The notes below the pieces were generated by a model. The model did no database searches. It saw nothing but the letters and a program-made list of their open reading frames with translations, and was not told the DNA's origin. Positions 13,064 to 25,996 of a stretch of 64,000 nucleotides of DNA are shown piece by piece. The stretch is taken from positions 62,001-126,000 of the forward strand of contig JAVXUO010000130.1 in the NCBI GenBank assembly GCA_033065855.1, in the 5' to 3' direction. Position 1 is the stretch's first letter. Every line of letters starts with the position of its first letter. The translations under genes and the position numbers were made by a program. Source of the stretch: Escallonia rubra. Lineage: Eukaryota; Streptophyta; Magnoliopsida; Escalloniales; Escalloniaceae.

Positions 13064-15125
13064 CTAAGCAAATGCTGAGAGGTCTTTGGGTGGTTCTATC
13101 CAAATGCTCTCAAAAGGATCTTGTTCTCCCCAATCATGACACTGCTTTCGCGGATAGTATCTATGCTTATCAAGAGAGTATGATATGCAACGCTTTCCAT
13201 AAAAACGCACTTTGGAGAAATAAACACTATTTCTCATCATTCCAAGAAGGTCTATTTTTGCATGGGATGACAAGAAGCTTGCGAAAAGTGTCACACCTCC
13301 AAGACTTTTCATCTCAACCCATACTTTGTTTGTCTGGTCCAGCTTATATATAATCGGGTTTTCACTGTAACAAGTATAGATAACGAAAATATCTCCTTTA
13401 TGCTCTGCCATGAACTTTCCCTTCCACCAATTCTTGGCGAAAAAATTCTCGGGGCATTTGGGTGGAGGCACAACACGGATAGTCCACGTACGCTCTTCCG
13501 GGTCGAAAACCCCCAGCCAACCAGTAAGACTCAAACAGTAAAATAGTCCGTTGCAGAAGACCAGCTTGTTCCAAATACTGCTAACAAAAGGCAAGCGGTT
13601 ATGGTAGTTGACTGTAGTCCATTCTGTTGCTCCAGGATGACAAGTGCTAATAGCAACAATGGTCGGACTAACATGCTTCACTGTGAAAACAATACAGCCA
13701 GGAGATATTGGGGGACACGAAAATGCGACTATCTGGTACGTCATCTCGAATCTCGGCAATTTGATCAATTCCCGCGTAAAGGGATTAAAAAATAAGACAC
13801 GTTGCGTTCTGGGTTTGTACAGCAGTAACCAACCATCCCTGGTGTAACAAATCCTAGAGCCACGTAACTCTGGCAACTCAAGGGAATAGGTCTTGCGCTG
13901 TGAAGGGTTGTAAAAATCGAACAAGTCACCAAATTTTGGAAAGTACATAATCCATGGTGGTTTGTTCACCACCCGGACTGAGATAGCAACTGAGAGCCAT
14001 CTTTTGCAAACAACAGAAGCACGAATATTTTCCCTTAAGGTTAATTGGGACACAATCAATTCCAAGAGCTCTGCTGGAAGCTCAGACCACATCTGCTGCT
14101 CTTCTGGTTCTTTGTCTTTATCCCTCAAAACTCTCTTATCACCCAATATGGTTTGAACTAACCTACAAACATGTAGGCACAAAGTTATAATCAGAACTGA
14201 AACAAGGATTGATGAAGGAAATCACTGGCTTAAATAAAAATCTGCTATAAGAACCCCTTAACATGTCAATAAATAAAAATAGCACAAATATCAGGGCAGA
14301 ATAGACGACTACTGTCCATGAGAAAAAAGTGACTTGATAACCAACTACCAACAGAAAATCTTAGATCTAGTACACAACTGCCTAACGTCTACCTGACGGT
14401 CTACCTGAAATGCAGTTAGGCCTGATAAAAACTATCACCTAAAATTTGATGTAGTCCAACATCATTAACCAACATTCTATTAGTGTTTTCTAGCTACACT
14501 CGGAGTTACTAATTAGACATCCAAACAACAGAAAACAGTCAAAGGTTAATACTAAATCAGGCAGGAAAAACATCTGGGATTCAAAAGAAGGGGAATCACT
14601 ACTCCAAAGTCTATCGTATTTGAGTGTCTAATGGCCCATTGAACTGTGAAGTAAACAAACTAAGTTCCTGTGAGAACCCAACAATCTAAATCAAAGCAAA
14701 TGCACGAAATGCAGTAGAGAATAAGAAACCCTAGAGTCCAATCTAACTCCCAACAGTACATCTACAGTCAGATCTTACCCTTCCATGAGTTACCCAAACT
14801 TCAAATGCGAAATCCATGAATACCAACTAGAGGTGGTGGGTTGGAAGAGCAAATTTGCATCTAAAGATTGGATTCTTCAAGAAATGAAAAGATCATACTT
14901 CATTTCAACAGAATCAATCTCAATTAACTACCATAGACCCTTGTAGCAAATTGCATGCCTAACATTGATCTCATCTTCAAAACCCAATAATTTATATTGA
15001 CAGTTGTAATGAATTTGGATCTTGTAAAAGAAAGCACACAGACGCATACCCACCCACCCACGAAATTGACGAAGAAATGAGGGAAAAACATACGATTTCA
15101 CTTTCCTTCTTTTCCTTCCAGCCAT
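13064..15125 (-). CDS. F-box protein with C-terminal F-box-associated (DUF295-like) domain
   Basis: I propose two exons on the minus strand: 15125-15094 (MAGRKRRKVK plus two bases of a Ser codon, donor TC|GTATGT) and 14162-13064 (acceptor TTTGTAG|G). The split codon fits phase, giving 376 aa. The F-box lies at about residues 34-72 (LPAELLELIVSQLTLRENIR, then CKRW). The rest resembles the DUF295/kelch-like beta-propeller of plant F-box proteins, with motifs such as RVLFFNPFTRELIKLP and GVFDPEERTW. Such proteins act as substrate receptors of SCF ubiquitin ligases through Skp1/ASK; the substrate is unknown. The intron is 931 bp. The short Lys/Arg-rich first exon is inferred from the donor consensus and phase. 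Otherwise translation could start inside exon 2 at the Met before WSELPAE. No lesions are seen. Confidence 0.85.
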
Positions 15126-15320
15126 GATCAGAACTAGATGAGTTCACGGCGGGTGTTTGTAGAAAGAGAGAAGTGAAGATGTTGAAATGACGGTGTCAAA
15201 GACTGGTGTCTGAGCTTGAGAGTATCTTGGACTTTTACCACTGCACGTGTAAGTTCAACACAGCACTCTATCCACCATAGAAAAAGACTGCTCTAATAAC
15301 CGGTTCAAGTGTAGTTTACC

Positions 15321-15672
15321 GAGTTTTTTTCCTAAATAATACATATTTAATACTTAATTAGCAAAATACACCATTTTCAAACTTATTTACCCGCATACCA
15401 CATTTTGGGAAATCGTGGTTTGAAACCACGTTTTCAAGGTAGAAATCGCTGTTTCAAACAGCGATTTCTACCTTGAAAACGTGGTTTCAAACCACGTTTT
15501 CTACTTTAAGGTAAAAATCAAGCAGAAATCGCTGTTTGAAACAGCGATTTCTGCCTTGAAAACGTGGTTTCAAACCACGATTTCCCAAAATGTGGTATGC
15601 GGGTAAATAAGTTTGAAAATGGTGTATTTTGGTAATTAAGTATTAAATATGTATTATTTAGGGAAAAAACTC
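15321..15672. mobile_element. Foldback element (member 1), a 352-bp near-perfect palindrome
   Basis: The ends GAGTTTTTTTCCTAAATAAT and its inverse (ending AAAAAACTC at 15672) begin arms of about 120 bp that pair almost base for base. The centre holds nested short palindromes, namely GTGGTTTGAAACCAC and ATCGCTGTTTCAAACAGCG, each repeated. A 5-bp direct repeat TTACC flanks it (15316-15320 and 15673-15677). It lies 196 bp upstream of the F-box start codon. No ORF. The superfamily is unassigned because a 5-bp duplication does not fit hAT (8) or MULE (9). Confidence 0.85.
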
Positions 15673-16678
15673 TTACCTATGGGGGGTTTGAAAGGATTTT
15701 GAGGATATATATATATAAATTGGGTTTAATAAGATGCTTATGACAAACAAAAAGAAAAAAAAAAGTCCATGAGTGCTTATGGTAAATGAAAAATCTCAAA
15801 AGCAAGAGTAATTCGTAGTCAAAAGTGTTGTAAAGCACGTGAAATTATGTTAGTCCTAAATTGAATAAGTACACATAATTGTCTAAAATATTATGGGCAT
15901 ACATGCATGGATGAACCAAATCCTATTCAATTAAGTTTTGTTGCTAGCTCATCCTAGATATGCACCTTAGACCGTTCTCGTGTCTCACTTTCACGATCAA
16001 TTCGGTTAACCCAGAGTGCGCGCTCCAAGTCACATGCCGCGTAAGTGTTCATATTGGCTCGCTTATTGGCTTTGCCCCTTCTCAGTGGGGTACTAAAGCC
16101 AGAGGCCCTTCTTAAATAAGGGGTCAACCAGAGCCCTCTCTTTGGTGTTTCCTCTCCTTGGCCCCTAGGTCCTTCATCTCATTGGGGGCTCATTGCTTCC
16201 CCTTAGGTCTTTCATCTCTTTGGGGGCTCCTTACTTACCCCTTGGCCTCTCTTCTCCTTGCTCCATGGCCTCTGTCTCGATGCCTGAGCACCACCGCGCT
16301 CGACAGTGCTCAAGCATCGTCTCTGTGTTAAGTAGCCCTAGGCATTGTGCATATCGGCACGCTCGAGCGCTGCCTTCTACTATACATACCATCGACACTG
16401 CTTCATTTGGCTGCGCCTATGAGCTGTCATAGTGTCATGTGCCCCGCACACAACACTCAGTAAGCCGCCTCTTGCCATCTCCATTGAGCGTGGCCTCGAC
16501 ACCGCACACATATTGTCGTGCCCATGCACCGTGCCACTAATACAGTCGCGCCCCAACACTTTGTCACATTGTCATGCCCCCGACATTGGTTCATCTCTTC
16601 ACCACACTATGCATACCTCGTCTTGGTCGTGGAACTTGCTTCAAACTGCTCTATGAAATATGCGACATCCATTAGGGT
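15673..16678. other. Intergenic DNA leading into a repeat-rich block
   Basis: The sequence becomes GC-richer and CT-rich from about 16060 on, unlike the AT-rich flanks. It probably belongs to the same retroelement as the following tandem repeats. No protein domain was recognised. Confidence 0.4.
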
Positions 16679-17420
16679 AGGTGACTCTTCCAGGACAACC
16701 TCGGGGAGCTCTGAGTGCTTCGGCATAAGGACTCATCCCCCTCTAAGTAGGCGACTCATTTCGACACATTATCTTGGTGCATTCTGAGTGCTCTGGCACT
16801 AGGATTCACCGGGGATAGGCAACTCCCCTTGGACACTATCTCTGCCAAAGAGCTCTGAGTGCTTTGGCATGACGGCTCCTCTTCCGGCAGGTACGCAGCT
16901 TCTCTTGAACACTACCTTGCCCAGTAGGGTAGGCGACTCCCTCGAGACACTTCTCGACACGTCAAGTTGGTGACTTTTCTGGGACACGAACTCAACCTGT
17001 CGTGTAGGTGACTCCTTCGGGATAGTACCCTGCTGAGCTCCGAGTGCTCCGGTACGAGGACTGACTGTGGGATATGCAACTCCCTTAGGACATTATATCT
17101 GCCACAGAGCTTCAAGTGCTCCGACATGAGGACTCTTCTTCTACCAGGTTGACGAATCTCTGAAACACTAATTCAGACTGCCAGGTTGGAAACTCCTCTA
17201 GGACACTATCGCGATATGGCGATATGTGACTCATTCGGGACCCCACCTCAGCTTTTTGGGTAGGCGACTCCTCTGAGACACTACGTTGGCATGTTCCGAG
17301 TGTTCAGGTAAAATGACTTATCACAGGATAGCCAACTCTTCCAAGACACTACCTTGGCGCTCTCTGAATGCTCCGACACAAGGATTCACTTCGAGATACA
17401 CAACTCCTTCAGGAAAAAAT
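16679..17420. repeat. Higher-order tandem repeat, period about 257 bp, built of long and short subunits
   Basis: Every subunit opens with a version of GTAGGCGACTCCT followed by GGACACTA. Long subunits (68-74 bp) also carry GCTCTGAGTGCTCCGGCA and AGGACTC. Short ones (37-39 bp) lack these. Starts are near 16679, 16747, 16816, 16890, 16927, 16966, 17004, 17074, 17147, 17184, 17223, 17260, 17328 and 17396. The order long-long-short-short-short recurs, so 16747, 17004 and 17260 begin successive blocks of 256-257 bp. Copies are diverged. Confidence 0.8.
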
Positions 17421-19445
17421 TGCCGCTAGGGTGTTTGCTTGACTAGACTACATGCTCCAACACTAGGGGCTCTTCATCAGCACCCTTAGGGACCATGACC
17501 CTAGGGTCACTTCGACAAGGGAACAAGTCTCTAGAGGGCTCACGCTTAGTCACCTAACAGCTAGGCCTCAGACCTTCCCCACTGCTGTCAGGTTCTCTTC
17601 ATCTGTAGAGGCCCACTGGAACTCAAAAAAAGCTTTGGACTGGTGGCTAGATCAAAGGCATTTTCGAGCCACACAGGGGCTATGTGAGCCAATCTTCTTA
17701 AACAGATAGAGCAAAATTGTGCAGGTTAGGCCTAGCAAATTTACAACCTCGATAGTCTGTAGAGCATCGATTTTTGTGGGCCTCTCGGTGAGGTGTTGCT
17801 CTCAACGAGAGCTACATGTCACTTGATGACATTGCATCTCATCGCCGATAAGTGGTGGAATTTGAAATTCATTTTGGACATTGGATTTAATTTGAGAAAT
17901 CTCACTCTCTCACTCTAAAAATATTAGAGCTAAAGGATTCTAGAAAGAGAAAGCTCAAGAACTTGGATCCTGACTTCAAGCCTTGACTCTGGACCTTAAC
18001 ATCTAGACCATTAGCATTGGACTACCGACTATCAGTTCATACTCACTCCGTGTCCTCACTTTCGCAGCACTGTTACTCTTCAACTTCTATATGTAAAGCC
18101 TTTAGTCTCTGCCCTTCCTCATGTCCTTACTCTACCCCACAATATCATACTCGACTTTTGACTCGGACTGCATTCCTTATGGCACCTCCGTTCATACTGT
18201 GAACCCACCTTCTTGGCATCAAGCTTCTACATCAAGTTGGATTCATACGGTATACCCTCATGGTGCACACACTCGTGCATGATTCTTGGAAAAATACGGG
18301 GAGATCGTTGATGTGCATATGTCTAGTTACATTAAACTTACACTGAGTAAGCTTGAAAATAATTTTTGCATACATATACTGATGGACCAAGTTCTAGCGG
18401 CTTAAGCTTTTAGGTAAAGTTGGACTCATTGTGATATTGAACACTTAGCTCCCATTGTTCGTTTAACAAAAAACATCCAAAAATCGTTTGAAACTCTCAT
18501 TTATTGGATTTAGTAACCAATTGCATTTAAGAAGCTCCCAACTACAAAATGCCAAACTATTTGAAATAGGTTATTACCTACTTTTCGGCTCAAGCCTTAT
18601 TTTGCAGTCCTGCATGCTTTCACATTTCAATTACCTAACAAGGCTTTACTTTTGCTACCAACAATGTTTTATCTTTCTTTGTTCTTGTGAAAATGACATG
18701 TATATAAACTTAAAAGGAATGGCAAAATATGTCTCGGTCTTTAACTCTTGTATCATGGGTTTGCACCTTGTCTTATCTTACTAGAGTCTTTAGGCCATAG
18801 TAAAGTACATAAACAATTGGAATTTTCACTACATCCTTGTTTGGTTAGAATGTCTGCACATTTGTTGGCATAAAAAATACAAATTCTAGCATTGACCAAT
18901 GATAACTAGGCACGTGGACAATTTAAAGTGTTTAAGACATGAAGGACGTAAAACCAAATGTAATGTTGATCAGATTGATCGATTAAAGAGCCAAGTCGTG
19001 ACTTTAATGGCAATAGATAATGACAGGTGGCTATTAACGACAAGTGGTAGTTAATAGCAGTTATTGATCCACAAAAGTGGAGCTCGATTGCAGGGAATGT
19101 GCGAGTGGTTACTGCAGCCATCGATTGAAAGTGAGTCAACCGACAATTTCAAGCACATACACCAAATTAGACGGTTTTCAACAGTTGCAGTCAGTTACAT
19201 TCCAAAGATCATATGAAAAGAAGATGAGAAAGATATAACTCCACACGTCAAACATCTTTAGACTTAGATTATCTTCTTTTACATTCTTATCTTTTGCAAT
19301 CGATTGTAAAACTTGGATATCATGCATTCAACCTGAGTCAATGTGTCTTATTCATATTAATTCAATCAGAATCTTTGTGGGTGCAATGTTTAATTTTTAA
19401 GTTTAAATTTAGTTCATTATTCCCATTTTTAGTTTTAGAGAAGTC
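17421..19445. other. Probable retroelement-derived and intergenic DNA
   Basis: 17421-18330 has the same GC-richer composition as the tandem block and may be the rest of that element. From 18330 on the sequence is ordinary AT-rich intergenic DNA. No coding domain is recognised. Confidence 0.35.
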
Positions 19446-20260
19446 ATTAGAGAAAGGAAACAAAGAACTTGCACTGCAAATTATGTGTAGCAGTGCCTAC
19501 AACTTAATTAGAGGTTTGCATTTGAATGCAATTATTGACACGCCTAGTGTGATCCTTCGAATCTGAAACTAAAAATGCGAAGTATCAGAATTCACATAAG
19601 AAATGATGTTGCCAATAATGGCACAAGAAATAACTTTGTTAATAATGGCATGAACAGAAACAACAATGTTGCCAATAATGGCAAAAACAACATCAACATT
19701 ATAAATGCCAACAATGGCATCAACATCATTGCATCTGATGAATGGGATGCATAGAAGTTGATGGAGGAAATTGCTATTGTTTCTTGACTATGAACAAGGT
19801 TTGTTCATCAAATCAAGTGTTAGCCAACGTGATGTTGCTAGAACGGATATCCAAACAATTGATAATCAAGACAATTCCAGCACTAAAGTTGTTGATGAGA
19901 TGAAAAAAATAGTTGAAGGTCAGAATAATTTAGGTAGTCATCTGGTTGAGGATTTATCAGGAGAAATTCAAAAACAAACCACATATCTTGTTAAATTAGT
20001 GGATGAAAAATTGTAAAAGGGAAAGGCTCCTCAAATGCCTAATACAAGTGTGTCAAACATAGAAGCTTCACCAATTAGGATTGAGGCTGCTGTTACAAAG
20101 TCAAATGGCTTGAATTCAGACCATCCAAACGAGTCAAGATGGTATACTCCCAATCTTGTGGTAGAAGTCCTTAAAGAAAGGCAAAAAAGAACTTGCACTG
20201 CGAATTGAGTGCAACATTGCCTACACCTTAATTGGAGATTTCTATTTGAACCTAAACAAC
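19446..20260. repeat. Separated direct duplication of about 85 bp with a short-unit repeat between
   Basis: 19450-19540 and 20172-20260 share AAAGAACTTGCACTGC, then AATT, then GTGCCTACAACTTAATT (diverged in the second copy). They lie about 720 bp apart in the same orientation. Between them, 19605-19735 repeats a TTGCCAATAATGGCA-like unit about five times. A + frame at 19771-20016 (EEMKKIVEGQNNLGSHLVED-like, Gln-rich) is reminiscent of retrotransposon gag coiled coils, but this is not secure. Confidence 0.55.
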
Positions 20261-21771
20261 AGTTTAATGGCAAAAGGCACGGGTGGGGGTGAGGGCAGGA
20301 TGGCATGGGTAGGCCGAGGCCTTTATCATACTATCAAGTCTTGGCCTTTCTACTTGGGGCTCGTATATTTAGTTTGGCTCTACTACTCTTAAACCCTGCC
20401 ATTTGAGTTATTAACATCTTTAATTTGTTTAATTACTCTGTTCTATCTAGATTGGGCCACACTAAAGTCCAATTATGTAAATTTCATGTCTACTGTCCGA
20501 TCGTTTAATTGTTTTACCTAGAGGAAATCTAGTTACTTCAAAGTTAGTTTGGCATTCAAGATTCTTTTAGAAAATTAAATTGCAGCTCATAGTTTTACTA
20601 CATTCTTCTTGAAGACGACTATTGATTTCTCTTATTATCTCTACCGTCACTTATTGTAAGAAAGCTATATTTGAGCTTAAGCTTGTCATTTCAGGTCTAT
20701 TACTCTCTCCACACAATTCTGTTGAAACCAAAATGCAGCTTAAACATCAACTATCTGATATTAACATTTGGCACCTCTCAACATATGGTCCATGTTCCAC
20801 CCTTGGCACAGATGTTAGTTCCGCATAACACATGTTCAAGCTTGGCTTCATCCAATTGCCCCATTGGCCACCTATAATTAGATGATGATGGCCATAGATG
20901 TGAGTAAATACAATTTGTATTGAATAAGGTCCACTATAATTATGGCGTCAAGGCTGATATAAGTTTTTGATGCTCAAGTTAACTACTCGTTGAAGACCAT
21001 CACACAGTTTCCATAATTTTGCAGCTAAGGTTGTGGTGATCCTAATCTTCCTGGAGTTCGTTAATGAAATTATCTTGGTGGTCTTGTATGATTCATCCCG
21101 CCCTATATATGCTAGTGTTGGCTTGGGTAGCTCCGTCTAAGTTCATATCAAACCACCTTGAGGTGGTTTTCGTAATATCCTTGACATTTTTATGAAGGGG
21201 CTCGTGCGGTGTCCTTATCATTCGGTTGTGTTGTCCCGCTAGTGATTGAAAAAATAATTAAGAATAAAAAAGCTAAATATTGTTTTCACCCTATATTGAA
21301 ATGTAATACATGTTGTTATGGAGCATCACTGACATTTGAAATATATCATACATGTCAATAATCAAGTTGTGATATCAAATGATTGAAATTATCACCAAGC
21401 GGCTTTTGAATATGCTTATAGTTGTGTATAGCTAAGAACAATTTTATGCAGATGGTTTTGGACCATTGGTTCGGGTCATTTAAGATCGTCAAGTATACTA
21501 CGGAGTATTAGATAATCGTTTAAACCTACTTTTGTCACATCTATCTTTCCCGATCCCATGGTCCCATATGGTTAAGGTCGTACAATACTTGCTTGGTTTT
21601 ATTAAACATATGTATGACAAAATATTGAAAACGTTTATGATTGATTTTGAAGGGGTCAAACATATTTTAAACGGAGACATAAAGACGAGTTCCCATAAAC
21701 AAACAAGTAATCATAAGCTATGAAAATGTTATGATTTTGAAAGTCCATTTGGAATTGATTCCCATAAACAG
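20261..21771. other. Intergenic DNA, nothing recognised
   Basis: This is AT-rich with only short, unconvincing frames on both strands. No inverted or tandem structure was noticed. Confidence 0.4.
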
Positions 21772-22298
21772 TGTAACACCCTGAAAATCTGGAAAGTTAA
21801 TCATTCACTCGATCATTTACACTAAGACAATAATATCCATAACTAAAATGGACAACCATCATCAAAGTAACTAAACTCTAAATTGAATCGTACTCTTAGT
21901 AGAATGTCATAAATGAAACATCAAATCTAAGTCTGAAAAAATTTTAAATAACAAAATTCACCCATGCTGAGATTCTAATGGACATTACGGTAACTTAAAT
22001 CAACTCGCTCGCTCGGCTCTAATCCTTACTCAGGCAACCTAATGCTGGTTATCATTTGCGGAGAGGAAGTCAAACGAGAATGAGCTTTTGAGAGCCCAAT
22101 AAGGTCGATCAACGATTAAAAACATAGCTATTCGAATGATTTTCCATACACAGTCAAATGACAATTTTAAAAAAGAATTTTTAAATAAAACCAAAGCATT
22201 TCGATATAGACATAGGGATGAGTATCAACTTTATCCCTCAAATTCAATAGACATTTCAAAAATATTTCAAATACAATAAAATATACATAAGACATTGA

Positions 22299-22776
22299 GA
22301 GTGTGTTTGGATGTGAGATTTGAACTGAGGATTTCACTTTGGGGAGGTATTTAGAAATTCCTTAAACATAATTTCTTGTTTGGATTGTACGAACGAGAAT
22401 TTGCAAAATTCTCGGAAGAATTTGAACTGGGAATTTGGGGCTTCCAAATCCACAGTTCAAATAACTAGTCTGGACTAGTTATTTGCCAAATCCCCTCAAA
22501 GAGGTGATTTGCTAAAACATTTCGTAACTTTTGCCTACTTTTTAGGATATTTGCTCCCCACCCTTTTAACAGCTTACTTGTTTCTTTTCTTTTTTTTAAG
22601 GAAAGTTTTGAATGCATTAATACTCATTCCAACTACATAGTAAAAATCCATAGAATAATAAAAAAAAATTCCCAAACAGAATATTTTGCAATGATAGGAT
22701 TTGTAAATGAAGGGATTTCAAAATGAGGGAATTTAGAACTACCCAGTATTTCAAAATTTCACATCCAAACACACTC
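22299..22776. mobile_element. MITE (Tourist/Harbinger-like) inside the solo LTR
   Basis: Terminal inverted repeats GAGTGTGTTTGGATGTGA (left) and its inverse TCACATCCAAACACACTC (right) bound 478 bp. A 3-bp direct repeat TGA flanks both sides (22296-22298 and 22777-22779). There is no ORF. The terminus and 3-bp duplication suggest a PIF/Harbinger non-autonomous element, although TGA is not the canonical TWA. Confidence 0.75.
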
Positions 22777-24129
22777 TGAGCATGAGCAGTACAGATTAGC
22801 TCAGATACACTCTACATATGCATATGTACACTAACTAGTCCATTTAGGTACTAGTTTTAACCCAAAACAAACATACCATCCTCATAACGCCTCATATTTA
22901 CTATCTCATGTCAATGTTCATAAGAAATAAAACACAACTCGAAACGTTGTATGATGATCAAATCAATAAAACAGATGAGTGTTAAAAGAATTTCAAATGA
23001 TCGCTTTAAGGCTTAAGATAGGGTCTCATAGGCAACTTTCAAAACATTTTTATGACAAATTTGAAGTTTTATGAAATTCGATAGCAAATCAGAATAAAAC
23101 ATAAAAATCAATAATGATAAACTGGGTTTTGGGTATAATCTCATACATTTTAATGATAATTATAAAATCATAGTTCAATGGAATTCGTAAAACTGTCATA
23201 ATAAAACATCTGAATTCAGAGCGGTGAGGTAGGGTTCAGATGGAATTTCTTACCACGATCCGAAACTATGCGAAGTTAAGCAACCTCAATTCAGATCCTT
23301 CTGAATCAACCTAAATTGAGTAATTTCATGATCAGAATAAATCTAACATCTTAACACTATGAGTCCAACAGTAATTGCTCAAACATTGATCACTCTGACA
23401 ATCTCAACTCAATCCAAATCAAAACGGGTCCCACTCTGACAATCTCAACTCAACATACTTCTCGAGGCTTAATAACAACCCAAATTTGATAATCAATTCT
23501 CAAAAATATTTTTATGGCTTAAAACAACATAGAAAATATAAATATAAAATTTTGAATGAAAAATAATTTCTTTAAATGTAATTAAAAGCCATTAAATAGC
23601 CATAATTGTTTCTAGCTTAAAATAAAGTCCCATAATTTTTGTAACATCTTTAAAATACATATAAAAATTATACAAACTAAAGTCAAAATTTAAAAGGCAT
23701 TAAAACTATTTTTATATTATTCACTTTGCTAAATCCAATGTAATACAATAATGATACCAAATAATTCTAAAAATCATCAAACTTATACTGAGACTTCTTT
23801 GTACTATAAAAATATTACTGTAATTTTTCTAGGATTTATCATGAATTTTAAAGACTCCAAACAAATTTTACAAATCTTAACTTACAGAAACAATTATTAA
23901 AATATATATGATTTCAGAAAATTATAAAATTTTGCCAGAATTTCTAATGTAGCCTAAGTCATCCTACTAAAAAATTTTACATGCTAACACTTATTGTGCG
24001 CCACCGAAGACACGTGCTGAACATAAAGCGAGCCTTTGGTACACGTGTGCAAGCACATGGTACTACCCAATTTGCCCGTGCCCAGCAAACCCACTTCTTT
24101 CCATTCTCTGTAACACTCTCATAACACAT

Positions 24130-24960
24130 CCACTTCTCCACACACAGTTTCCACACCCACCCATACACATAAAAACACACACTAAAACACATCATACACA
24201 CCACACACGGGCGCGCGCGTGCGCACACACACACAACACATACACGCACACATACACGCACACAGCTGCCTTTTCGGCATCCTCATGCACAAACTCTATA
24301 CACACAAACACACACTCATGCACACAATAAACCACACCATACACACTCACACGCGCGCGCGCGCACACACATACATACAAGCACACATTCACCATAACCG
24401 ATACCCACTATACATATACACATATAAGCACGCACGACATACACAATTCACACAAATACACTGCCTTATGGCAGTAGCCTTCCTTTCCCATAACACACAC
24501 ATACGAACACACACAAAACTCACATAATTCACACAAAATTATGCCTTATGGCAGTACCGTCCATGTCCCTTATACACCCTCACACACATACATATACAGA
24601 CACGAACACACAAAACACACACACACACGCACACTCACAACCTGCCTCCCTACCTTATTCACACACAACATGCAATACCTACGACCCAACAGTGTTTCGC
24701 ACAACACCACCATCACAACATCCTCACTCTCACAGCCCCTGTATCATCACAGCCCTTGCACGACCCTCGCTCAACCACCCAGCAACCCCAAAATCCTCTC
24801 TTGCGGTAGCCATATCACACACATGTGTACATAATAAAATACCCATTCACGCACACTGTTACAATTACCTCATGGCAGAGTCTCTTCTCACACCACTCAC
24901 ACACACTTTACACACATTAGTAGCGCGCGCACCACACAGATATATATTACGACAAAGACT
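24130..24960. repeat. CA-rich low-complexity part of the LTR, with alternating CG runs
   Basis: Long CACACA stretches are interrupted by (CG)n at about 24208-24220 and 24350-24364. Such alternating purine-pyrimidine tracts are Z-DNA prone. A short block like TGCCTTATGGCAGTA recurs (about 24461, 24541, with weaker copies near 24265 and 24868). Open frames here are translation of the repeat, not genes. Confidence 0.7.
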
Positions 24961-25076
24961 TATCGGAAAAATCAATTCAATCGCCAAAAAATTTATTTTT
25001 TTCTTCACCCTCTCTCTCTCTCTCTCGTGTCACAGAAGAAAGGAAGAGAAAAATATAGGGACGGCTGATCCCCTAA

Positions 25077-25078
<2 letters not shown>

Positions 25079-25119
<41 letters not shown>
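25079..25119. repeat. (TA)n microsatellite abutting the left MULE end
   Basis: About 20 TA units lie directly against the MULE terminus. An equivalent (TA)n (about 36646-36704) abuts the right terminus. The element therefore probably inserted into a TA microsatellite, which hides the target duplication. Confidence 0.9.
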
Positions 25120-25121
<2 letters not shown>

Positions 25122-25405
25122 AGCTGATCCGTTGAGAGCGCTAGCAAAATGAGGTATTTTGTAAGCGCGATCTGGCCCTCCATCCTGAAAGATGGACGTC
25201 CTAGATCGCGTCTTTTTCGAAAATTGTCAGTCGTCCGCGACACTATGTTGCGGACAATATTTTTTACCTTTTTGCCCCTCCTCCCCCGTCCGTTACACTG
25301 TACGGCGGACTACTTTCAAGTCCTGACATGTGTCAGGAAAAAGACGTTTGCTACACAGTGTAACGAACGTCCTCTAGGCTGACACATGTCAGGGCCTGTC
25401 CCGTC
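25120..25405 (+). repeat. Left terminal inverted repeat of the MULE
   Basis: The outer 35 bases match the right repeat at all but two positions. Inside are an imperfect hairpin around GATGGAC (about 25180-25200) and three palindromes with GTCCGC/GCGGAC-type half sites (about 25230, 25288, 25347). Further loose copies follow just inside at about 25460, 25485 and 25530, ahead of the PMD gene, where they could act in its promoter. Confidence 0.9.
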
Positions 25406-25996
25406 AGTCCTTTACGCCCACAGCGGTTATCTTGTCCTCATTTGTCACGTCAACAGTGTCCGGTATATAGTGTGGCGAACGTAATAGTCCGTGGCACTGT
25501 GTAGCTGATGTCCTAAAACTGTCCGCTACACTGTGTAGCGGACGTTTCATATATATTTTAAAAAAAACCCTAACTACGACACTCTTCTCCATTCTTCCTA
25601 CTCACAAATATTCCCAGCAGCGTTGGCAAGCAGATCTGCGCAATTTCTTCTTAAGAGCAGCTTTAATACCCTAATAGATCACGTAAGTTCACAAAATCAA
25701 TCCTTTACATGTTTGCAATCTATAGTTGTGATGAATATTGCGTTTTAGAACAGGTTTTGATTATGCATTGAGCATGTGCTAGCAATGAGAATTTATATAT
25801 GTATGTATTTGTTCATGTGCTAGCGTTTGTAAAATCCGATTCCGTAAATGTATATATATCTATTATACATGTACTCATATATGCTAACATTGCATGTATT
25901 ATGCATGTGCTAGCGTCGTATTTTTGTGAGCGATTATCAAAATCTAAACCGTAAAATCCAAACTGATAAGGTTTTTCCATAATTTCAGTTACAAAA

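Noticed and set aside
24219..25135. Overlapping His/Thr-rich ORFs (102, 97 and 195 aa)
   Set aside because: They are translations of CA-repeat DNA in the LTR, with no domain or codon signal.
25149..25382. 77-aa ORF and its twin at 36427-36615
   Set aside because: They are the two MULE terminal inverted repeats read in the same frame. Similarity is due to the repeat, not to a protein family.
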